Under the pieces are notes generated by a model. That model made no database searches, was not told the origin of the DNA, and saw only the letters and a list, made by a program, of their open reading frames with translations. From contig MPUH01001203.1 in NCBI GenBank assembly GCA_001970955.1, positions 1 through 21,125 of the forward strand: 21,125 nucleotides of DNA. Direction: 5' to 3'. The position numbers were made by a program, and so were the translations under genes. The stretch is from Stentor coeruleus. Taxonomy: Eukaryota; Ciliophora; Heterotrichea; Heterotrichida; Stentoridae. Below are positions 1-7,349 of the stretch, piece by piece. Positions within the stretch are counted from its first letter, which is position 1, and each line of letters starts with the position of its first letter.

Positions 1-201
1 ATTTTATATTAGTGTACAACTTTGAAGGTTATATTAAATTAGACAACTCGCCCAAAATGATGTGCATGCACAAAGGTAAAGGTATAGATGATTTCAGGTT
101 TAAGATATTGGAAAATTTAAGGTTTTTTCGTAATTTTCTCAAAAGTGTGCAACTTAGCTAAGTGTGCAACTTGAGAGTGTTTAACTTGACAGGTCCCACT
201 G
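1..201 (-). mobile_element. Terminal end of a Tc1/mariner- or pogo-like DNA transposon
   Basis: Read on the minus strand from position 203, the sequence begins TA and then CAGTGGGACCTGTCAAG. TA followed by CAGTGG is the usual outer edge of Tc1/mariner-superfamily inverted repeats, with TA as the duplicated target. Inside the end, the plus-strand motif AAGTGTGCAACTT occurs twice exactly (143-155 and 160-172). Diverged forms lie at about 10-22 and 175-187. Such subterminal repeats are typical transposase-binding sites. Only one end is in the window; the transposase gene and the second end would lie to the left of position 1. The alternative is a lone non-autonomous fragment. The superfamily call rests on the edge motif only. 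Confidence 0.6.
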
Positions 202-401
202 TATTTAGAAATTTAATTTTTTTTTAAGATATAAAAACTTTAAGTATCTGCTTTTAATTATGTTTTAGGATAAAAATAATTTTTTAAAGATTTTTTGGAA
301 ATTAAAGTAGAAGAAGTTATCTAGTGATAAATATATACATAGAATAAATAAAAGCTAAGATTTATTAGATTAAACTTTAAAGATACTGTAATAATTTCAT
401 A

Positions 402-2345
402 ATGGAAGATATACTTAAAGATTCACACAAAGACAGAGCGGAATTTTCACTAAAAGAAAAAATTATAGATTCAATTAAGGAAAGTAAACAAATTTCACTA
501 GAAGATAACATTAAATATTTACCTGAAAACAGAAAAGAAGATTCACATGAAGACAGAATTCGAAATTCTCCTGAAGTCAGAACAAAACATGAAATTAAAG
601 AAAGAATTGATGTCTTAAATGAAGATAAAATCAAAGACCCACTTGAAGAGAGAATGCAAACTATTCAAGAACTTGAAGAATTTTCGGACAATTTTCCAGA
701 AATAGAATTTGGAATTTCCGATGAGGAACTTTGCAGTAAATTGCTTGACCCAGTAAAAGGACTTTTCCTTTCAGTTTTTTATATTAGCATTAAAAAAAAA
801 GAAAAATTTTCCTATCAAAATTTATACATTTATATTCTGTGTCTGGAAAATCTGATAAAATTTAATTTGGTGTCTCATGAACTTGTAGGATCAGAAATTG
901 AGATTCTATTAAGGAAAGTTCATTTTTTTGCTTTTCAAGCTATTGAAAATGAAATTGATTTCGCAGCTCATAAAAATGAACTTGATAACTGCATAAATCA
1001 TTTTCGCTCATTTTTGAGCAATTATCCTGAACTTATTAATGATTGTAATGAAAAGCATTCAATTTTATATAACTTATCAAATTGCATTTGGCAAATAAGT
1101 AATATTATAAGAGAAACTTACAGGCTTAGAAGTGATTTTAAGTATTTTTTTTCTTGGAAATCAAAAATTATTCAAAGTTTGAAAGCAATTAAAAATTTTG
1201 ACGGATATCAAGAGATTTGCTTATTTGACTCGACTTGTATTTTACTGGCTAATTATCTTAAAAATATTTTTAAGAATACAGAAAAATATGATGATATAAT
1301 AGGATTTATGTCTTCGATATTTAGACCTATTGTTTTAGATCAAGCCCTTGCCCTAGCTTCAAAAATCGATAAAAAGTTTTTTAGTTTACTCATACAGAAA
1401 ATAAAGGAGAATCAAGAAACTCAAAATGAGTATAACTATAGAAAAACTCCGAGTCAAACACTTCCAAATATCCAAGAACTGCTTTGCCTTGGGCTGTATA
1501 ATTTAGTTAAAATCTCACTAGCCAATGGTTTTAAAGCTGCTTTTGCTTATTACTACAAAAAATATGGAAAACAAGAAAATTTTAACCTCTGCTCCCTCAT
1601 CCGACATATTGATGAGCTTCCAGAACAAATACAATATTTTATTGCAGAAATTCTTACCAAGCTTAGAAAAACAGAAATAAATTGGTTTTATTTTATCATC
1701 GAAAAAGTTCAAAAAAATCTAAGTTTTGAAAGCATAAATCAAGAATGGGCTACAGATTTTGTACAATTAGCAAGTTCTCCTCCTTATTGCAGTATTTTAA
1801 ACAAGTTTAAACAAGATCAAAATGCTAATTTAAGAGACATTCTTGAAAGAATAACATCAAAAATTGTCTTGATGGAGCTACCAGAAAAAGTTTATGGAAG
1901 AACTTTCTATAATAATTCGATTGTACTAAAATTGTTTATCGAAAATGAAGGAAATAAAGGAGCTACTTTTGTTATTTATTTGCATGAGCTGGCTCACTAT
2001 TTACAAAGATCTCAAAGTGATACAATAGGAGCCAGCCAAAGTCCGAAAAGTGATAAAAACTTTGGTTTTCAAGAAGGAGGCTATTTAATAGAAAAGGAAA
2101 TTTTTGGATCTTGCCTTTACTATATTACTGTAGAAGCCGCTGATTATATTGTGAGTATGCAGGTAGATCAAGACCATGACCAGTTTTTGAATATATTCAA
2201 CGAGAAAAATAAGATAATTGTAGAGAGAAGTGAATTCGCTGAAGTAAAAAAGTTTATTAATCTTCATAGATCAAGCAATAGGATTTTATTAGGCGAATGC
2301 GGATCGAGGTTTAGCAATATAAGACGAAAACCTAATAAAAATTAA
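402..2345 (+). CDS. Putative zinc-metallopeptidase-like protein with N-terminal octapeptide repeats
   Basis: I do not recognise a named family for this 647-aa protein. The first ~87 residues are very rich in charged residues and made of ten tandem 8-residue units (residues 8-87; see separate entry). The middle (about 100-500) is Leu/Ile/Phe-rich and predicted mostly helical, with no motif I can name. Near the C-terminus, residues 528-532 read HELAH, the HExxH zinc-binding signature, within YLHELAHYLQR. About 26-35 residues later comes QEGGYLIEKEIFG (557-569). It offers E558, E564 or E566 as a third zinc ligand, the gluzincin arrangement. There is no signal peptide or clear membrane segment, so a cytosolic protein is likely. 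The first ATG of the frame, a few bases after an AT-rich leader, is a reasonable start; the stop is TAA. Substrate and activity are unknown; the peptidase call is an inference from the motif. Confidence 0.7.
   Translation: MEDILKDSHKDRAEFSLKEKIIDSIKESKQISLEDNIKYLPENRKEDSHEDRIRNSPEVRTKHEIKERIDVLNEDKIKDPLEERMQTIQELEEFSDNFPEIEFGISDEELCSKLLDPVKGLFLSVFYISIKKKEKFSYQNLYIYILCLENLIKFNLVSHELVGSEIEILLRKVHFFAFQAIENEIDFAAHKNELDNCINHFRSFLSNYPELINDCNEKHSILYNLSNCIWQISNIIRETYRLRSDFKYFFSWKSKIIQSLKAIKNFDGYQEICLFDSTCILLANYLKNIFKNTEKYDDIIGFMSSIFRPIVLDQALALASKIDKKFFSLLIQKIKENQETQNEYNYRKTPSQTLPNIQELLCLGLYNLVKISLANGFKAAFAYYYKKYGKQENFNLCSLIRHIDELPEQIQYFIAEILTKLRKTEINWFYFIIEKVQKNLSFESINQEWATDFVQLASSPPYCSILNKFKQDQNANLRDILERITSKIVLMELPEKVYGRTFYNNSIVLKLFIENEGNKGATFVIYLHELAHYLQRSQSDTIGASQSPKSDKNFGFQEGGYLIEKEIFGSCLYYITVEAADYIVSMQVDQDHDQFLNIFNEKNKIIVERSEFAEVKKFINLHRSSNRILLGECGSRFSNIRRKPNKN
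423..662 (+). repeat. Ten tandem 24-bp units coding for charged octapeptides
   Basis: Residues 8-87 of the metallopeptidase-like protein divide exactly into ten 8-residue units starting at residues 8, 16, 24 and so on to 80. Examples are SLKEKIID, SLEDNIKY, SHEDRIRN, LNEDKIKD and PLEERMQT. The loose pattern is Ser/Leu/Pro, any, Glu/Lys, Glu/Asp, Lys/Arg, Ile, Lys/Arg, Asp/Asn. The units differ in sequence but keep the length, so the period seems to be under selection rather than newly expanded. The period of eight differs from a heptad coiled coil. Confidence 0.75.
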
Positions 2346-2550
2346 GTATTAAAGTAGTAAAAAATATGAAGATTATTTAAATTTTAAAGTATATCTTCAA
2401 AATTTTACATATTCGTAAAAATTGGATACTAACTTTGCTTCTTTACCTAAATTTATAGTTGTAAATATAAAATGTAAAAATCTAATAATACTTTGATCAA
2501 GAAACTAATAAAATTTCATTAATATTTATGCCTATCTATAATTTAAAATA

Positions 2551-3667
2551 TTAATCATATTCAAAACCGCACTTTTTGCACTTAGTCATATTTTTTTTCT
2601 GCATTCACCACATAAAATGCAATTTTTTTTACAATTAAATTTCGCATGCATATCTAAAAAAAACTCCCCAGAGCATATTTCGCATATCCGTATTCCAGAC
2701 CTTTGATCTGAATTTTCTGTACAATCAATAATTTTTTCATTATGAACAATACAACTTAAATCACACGCTTTCATTTTAAAAAATGATTCAAATGTAGACT
2801 CAAAGTAATTTATCACTGGTATATTAGATATATTTAATAGGAATTTAGATTGTAAACTCATACCAAGATCTTTGCTTTCACTTAATTGCTTGCTCAATGG
2901 TATCTTTTCAAAAATGTTAGGCTCACAAAGATATACTTTTGAAATCTCAAGTCTTTGCTTTAAAAACTTGTAATTATTAGCTAAATTATTTAATGTCTCA
3001 GAATAACTTCTATATACTTTTTCAATAGTTTTTTGAACTTCTATTGTATATTTACTCATACATTCAATAAAATTTTCTATAAAATCAATACTACAAGCAT
3101 AATAATCAATAATTTTCTCAATATCTTGAGGTTTAGCCCAAAGCTGGAAGACACTGTGATTTTTATTCTTTTCAACATGAGAATAAAGATGTGTATCGCA
3201 TAGATAAATAGGTTCAGCCATACATTCACATTTAATAGTAGGAATTTTTGAGCATTGATAATTTGCACATTTTTTAAACTCGAAATTATTAGGAATTTCA
3301 CTGAAAAATTTTTCGAGATTGAACTCTTTTTGATTTTTGGACTCAGACTTCAACTTAACAAATTTGTTGCTTGAAATATTATATGAATCAGATTTTTGAG
3401 GATTTATGGGAGGTGGGACGATATTGCTAAGGGCTGGAGATGATAAGAATTCATTTTTTGATTGAGATAAAGGAGGGGGTGTTTGATTAAGGGATAAAGA
3501 TGATATGAATTCATTTTTCGATTGAGGTAAAAAAGAAGGTGCTTGATTAAGGGTGTTTGAGATATTTATTGTATGAGATGATTTTAAGGGTTTGGAATGT
3601 TTGGAATGTTTGGAATGCTTGGATTATATGGATTATATGGATTGTATGGAAAGTTTCCTCGATGCAT
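2551..3667 (-). CDS. B-box/RING-like zinc-finger protein (TRIM-like), frame broken twice
   Basis: The central frame (2586-3353 and open upstream to about 3630) has a Cys/His cluster, CANYQCSKIPTIKCECMAEP then LCDTHLYSH, fitting a B-box-type zinc finger. A helical, coiled-coil-like stretch follows, then a C-terminal Cys-rich region (CEICSGEF...CKKNCILCGECRKK) resembling a RING or treble-clef finger. This frame has no ATG before the B-box. A plausible start is the ATG at 3667, in another frame, reading MHRGNF followed by Asn-Pro-Tyr and Ile-Pro-Asn repeats until TAA at about 3588. One extra base near the CCC just before that stop would join the two frames. At the 3' end an A8 run is followed by TGA; one more A would continue into TKCKKCGFEYD and a TAA at 2551, completing a CxxC pair. 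Gene, assembly error or young pseudogene are all possible. It may act as a ubiquitin-ligase-like or scaffold protein; that is inference. Confidence 0.6.
3432..3551 (-). repeat. Two tandem 60-bp units coding for 20-residue Pro/Ser-rich repeats
   Basis: In the frame leading into the B-box, two adjacent 60-nt units (3551-3492 and 3491-3432, minus strand) encode LNQAPSFLPQSKNEFISS plus two residues, and LNQTPPPLSQSKNEFLSS plus two residues. The shared QSKNEF core and in-frame unit length support this stretch being coding DNA upstream of the zinc finger. Confidence 0.7.
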
Positions 3668-4102
3668 AATATATAAATGATTTGAAATTCTATTAGGATA
3701 TAGGTTTATATGATAAATTATATGGAAAGATAGGCTAGATGATTAAGAAAAAGGTAGGTATGATTATTTGGAAGGTGAGGTAGGATAATTATAGGATTTT
3801 TGTATTTATTTGTGTTATATTGTAAATGAAGAATGATTTAGATGCAGATTTTTTTATATTGTTAGGATGATTAGAGATTATAGATAGATTTTAAATAATT
3901 ATTCATGTTTTGATTTTAGGGTAAGAAGAAAAGATAAGATTGTTTGGTTTTAAAGAATTTGACTAATGGTAGAAAATTTTGGAATATAATCTAATTTCTA
4001 ACTTAAAACAAAAAAAGTATAAATGTATGTATATAGTTTGAATAATAAGATAAACTTAATTTAAAAGTTACTTTTTAGCTGTGGGGATAAAATTGGATTA
4101 TT
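3668..4102. other. Gene-free 5' flank of the zinc-finger gene
   Basis: No open frame of note. The plus strand here is rich in G and poor in C, as in other 5' flanks of minus-strand genes in this window. It probably holds the promoter of the minus-strand zinc-finger gene; no specific element was recognised. Confidence 0.5.
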
Positions 4103-4646
4103 ATAAGACCTACTTAGAGACAAATATAGAACGACAAAAAGAGATCCTAAAAAATAAAATAATCACAGAACTATAATTAGCTGTCAAGAAGGATAGAAAC
4201 ACAGATATGCTGCCTATATACCTAACTTACAACTTTAGGGACAGGACTGATTTTCTAAATGAGATCAGAATCAAACTTCACAAAACACTGCAAATACTTA
4301 AGACATCAAAGCACAAATCAAAAATATCCCTTACTGTCAGCATTGGGCAGAAAAAGAAAAATACGTTATTGAAGATTGCAATGAATACAAAACTAAAAGA
4401 CAAAAATAGAAAATGAACTTAAAAATATGCGAATGAATAAACTAAAAAATTTTCTTTGTCGCATATCTTTTATGGAATGAAGAATTTGAAAAAACACTTA
4501 GAGAAAAAACAATAAACAAGAAATAATCAAGATCGACAGAGAAATAAAAAACTTTATCACGAAAATATACTATAAAAGAAGAAAATTAACAAGGGCTGGA
4601 TAATAGTCAAGCGATAATTCCTAACTAATACTAATAAGACCTACTT
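4103..4646 (+). mobile_element. Decayed 5'-truncated non-LTR retrotransposon fragment with 13-bp direct repeats
   Basis: The 13-bp sequence ATAAGACCTACTT occurs at 4103-4115 and again at 4634-4646, bracketing 518 bp. Inside, the frame reading to the TAG at 4407 encodes IPYCQHWAEKEKYVIEDCNE, then YKTKRQK. Its Cys...His...Cys...Tyr...Arg spacing resembles the short Cys/His motif after the reverse transcriptase domain of many non-LTR elements. Further on, in another frame, a basic stretch IDREIKNFITKIYYKRRKL is compatible with the same region. Frames are interrupted, so this is a dead copy. The 3' edge is TAA-rich (CTAACTAATACTAATAA), like the simple-repeat tails of some LINEs. The direct repeats would be the target-site duplication. 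The family cannot be assigned from so little sequence. Confidence 0.4.
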
Positions 4647-5775
4647 CCTAAATTTGTTTATCATAAAAACTTCATTCTAAAATCCTATATTTATTATCAT
4701 AAAACCTTAATAGCCCAATTAGCAAAAAATCTAACCTAATTATATAAACATATTATAATAGTTTATATTATAATAATATACTTATAATTAAAGATAGATT
4801 TCTAAGGTTAAATATCAAAACTTAAGCAAATTTATAATCTTATACAAAATAAACTAGGATTACTTTTATATTCTCTTTTTCTTTTAATAAGCGATAAAAA
4901 AAAATATCTTTTGGCTCTTCAACTTGTGAGAAAATTACTGAAAAAATATATTGGTATACAATAGTTCTATCGTTCAAAAGATTATATTTTTATTGAATTA
5001 TACACCAGATGTGGAATCAATTTATAAGATTTTATAGTTTGCCTTATAATTTTTAAAGATATAGCTCAAAGTTACTAAGAAACTTTTATGTTTACCTAAA
5101 GTTGAGGAAAAAAAATATCTTGAAATGCTGTAAAAAAAATTTATGGTGATTATCAATTGAAAAAAAAAAAAATTTATACTGATTTTTAATGGTAAAAGAT
5201 GTAAAATAAGATTAAGTAAACTATTATATATAGTGATTTAAAGATTTGATTATTAAAGATAGTTTTTTTATTATGTGAAACTTTGAATCTTTGTAATAAT
5301 TCGTCTAAGAAAATCAAATTTTGTATGGAAATAAAGTTATTTTATATGAGTTTGAGTAATTGTTTTTTTTATTAGATAAAGGGTTTCACAGATTTTTTAT
5401 TTGAGATCCAATAATCTGATTAGAATAGTTTATCATAGATATAGGAATTTGTAATATGGGAAATATTTTTTTTAGATTGTATGGGGCGAAGTAAGTGATA
5501 TAGGCTTAATATCAATAAAATACTAGAACTAGATAATAAATAGGACGCCTAGGGTTATACTTTTTCAAAAGCTTAGGGGTGAACAGCACATCAAGTGCTT
5601 AATGGGAAAAAATTGTAAGGTAGTGATAAATAAGCAAAAAAAAAGATAAGTTGGCATATGGTAGATAATAAACTCACCTATGAATAATATAATAAAAATA
5701 GTAAATATCCTTGAAAATAAACTCTTATCTCTTAACACAATAACATGCTTGCAAATAATAGCCAATCTAACTAAA
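4647..5775. other. AT-rich gene-free stretch
   Basis: No coding frame, RNA gene or clear repeat was recognised over about 1.1 kb. Several A and T homopolymer runs occur. Small open frames near 5565-5922 on either strand lack any domain or supporting composition. Confidence 0.5.
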
Positions 5776-5871
5776 AAAACAACCTCTACTTTTCAGAATT
5801 CTTCTATATCTCCTTACATAAAGAAAACAACCTCTACTTTTCAGAATTCTTCTATATCTCCTTACATAAAG
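5776..5871. repeat. Perfect 48-bp tandem duplication
   Basis: Two identical 48-bp copies sit head to tail (5776-5823 and 5824-5871), each starting AAAACAACCTCTAC and ending CCTTACATAAAG. There is no divergence between copies. The size and perfection resemble the 45-74 bp duplications that interrupt the two GTPase genes in this window, so an assembly join is as likely as a true repeat. Confidence 0.85.
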
Positions 5872-6193
5872 CTATCAACTATCCCATCCTTAATCAAAAT
5901 TTCTATTCCCATTTTATTATAAACACACGTACAATCATAACATCTTCAAAATCTCCACATTTTCTTCCTAATCAAACCACCCTACATTCAAAAACCATCT
6001 TGCAAAAACTCATCCAAATCATCAATCACAAAACCCCAACTTCAAAACCCCATCGAAATTTCAAAAATCCCTTCAACCCAACTAAAAATCATAAAAATTC
6101 TTGCTAATTTCTCTTAAAACCCCAACTCTCTCCAACACCATACCCAAAACCTCAAACAATTATTCATAATAAATACCATAATAAAAAACAAAA
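5872..6193 (+). promoter_or_regulatory. C-rich, G-depleted 5' flank of the ankyrin gene
   Basis: This flank is strongly strand-asymmetric: in 5941-6120 I count about 56 C and 3 G on the plus strand. The same C-over-G bias on the sense strand appears upstream of the pseudokinase and, on the minus strand, upstream of DRC11. It likely includes the promoter of the downstream gene, but no discrete element was identified. Confidence 0.4.
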
Positions 6194-6898
6194 ATGAAAC
6201 TAAGATCTCAACTATCAAAATCCTTTGATGAACTTCCTGAAATAATTCTTTCCTCACCTTCAGATATCCAAAATAAACACTGGAAACAACTTCGAAATGT
6301 ATTCCACGCATCATGTAAATTCAGATTCCAAGAAGCAGAAACCGTGACTGACCTAAATAAACTTATAAGAACAGTTGAGAAAATCCCAACAGATAAAGCA
6401 TATAGAGCACGTCAATATTCTGAGCAGGTTTTTTCACCTATGGGACAAGCATTAGAAGAGCATAGAAGAGAACAGTTGTTTTTCCAAGTAATAGAAAAAG
6501 GAGATCCTAATGATATAAGAATATTAGAAAAACTTATAGAAACTGATCCTAAAAAGTATTTAAGGAAAGTAAATGACCCGAATTCGATGTTAAATAATAA
6601 AAACAGAGAAGGATGTACACCTGTATATGTTGCTTGTAGGAATGGATGTTTGGAATATGTGGATTATTTTATTAAAAAAGGGGCTGATTTGAAGATTAAA
6701 TGTGGGTTGGAAGGTGAAAACTGTATAGAAGCAGCGGCAAGGTGGGGATATGGGAAAATTGTTAAGCTGCTGATGAAACAGAAATGGAGTCCTGAGGAGG
6801 TTAAAAGAGCTAAGAAACTTACGAAAAGTAAACAGATTTATAATATACTTGAGCAGAGTCATCATAAAAAACACTGCAGTTGGTGGGGATGCTCATAA
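6194..6898 (+). CDS. Small ankyrin-repeat protein
   Basis: This 234-aa protein has one clear ankyrin repeat at about residues 137-169 (NREGCTPVYVACRNGCLEYV, then DYFIKKGADL). A second, weaker one lies at about 172-198 (ENCIEAAARWGYGKIVKLL). The region before (about 85-130) has the helical spacing of degenerate capping repeats. The N-terminal 80 residues match nothing I recognise. The C-terminus ends in an unusual His/Trp/Cys tail, HHKKHCSWWGCS, which could bind metal or be lipidated at Cys; that is speculation. Ankyrin repeats mediate protein-protein contacts, and no catalytic domain is present. The ATG follows an A-rich leader and the stop is TAA. The gene converges with the GTPase gene on the other strand; the partner is unknown. 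Confidence 0.8.
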   Translation: MKLRSQLSKSFDELPEIILSSPSDIQNKHWKQLRNVFHASCKFRFQEAETVTDLNKLIRTVEKIPTDKAYRARQYSEQVFSPMGQALEEHRREQLFFQVIEKGDPNDIRILEKLIETDPKKYLRKVNDPNSMLNNKNREGCTPVYVACRNGCLEYVDYFIKKGADLKIKCGLEGENCIEAAARWGYGKIVKLLMKQKWSPEEVKRAKKLTKSKQIYNILEQSHHKKHCSWWGCS

Positions 6899-7349
6899 AT
6901 TTCGCTTTTTTTCTTTTTGTAAGTAAAATTTTGCTGATTATTTTATGTTATGCTTGTATGGGTAGGTTTTTAGAAGATTTTGTAGTTTATTTTGATGGCT
7001 TTGATGATAATTTGAATGAGTTTTAAATATTTTATTTGTGTTTTTCTTAGGATTATGGTATTTTTTTTGTTTTGCAAGGATTTTTATTTATTATCTAGGA
7101 TTTGTAGAGTGTAGCTATGTTCCTATTATGCAAAAGTAAACTGAATTAGTTAATAACTTTTAACGTGTATATATAAATAATATATTGAATACAAGCAACA
7201 AATTTTTAAATATAAACATGAAAACAAAACGGTTAAAAAACCCCAAAAATATAAAAACTAACAAAGAAAACTCATAATTAAAGCTAAAAATAAATAAACC
7301 CACACAGCCATCCTTATCCAAAAAAAAATCCTATATAAAAACCTTTTTA
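6899..7349. other. Convergent intergenic region
   Basis: This lies between the 3' ends of the ankyrin gene (+) and the first GTPase gene (-). The left part is G-rich on the plus strand (26 G against 3 C in 6961-7080) and the right part is A/C-rich, so both 3' flanks are G-rich on their own sense strands. No gene was found. Confidence 0.5.

Noticed and set aside
2586..3353. Start of the zinc-finger protein at 3353
   Set aside because: The codon there is TTG, not ATG, and the frame stays open upstream with in-frame 20-residue repeats, so this is not the natural start.
4207..4416. 69-aa plus-strand frame as a gene
   Set aside because: The retrotransposon-tail-like peptide is in a different frame of the same stretch, and this frame shows no domain; it is treated as part of a decayed element.
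5680..5922. 80-aa plus-strand frame containing a 16-residue tandem repeat
   Set aside because: The repeat is the perfect 48-bp duplication, probably an assembly join; the remaining peptide has no recognisable feature and lies in a C-rich flank.
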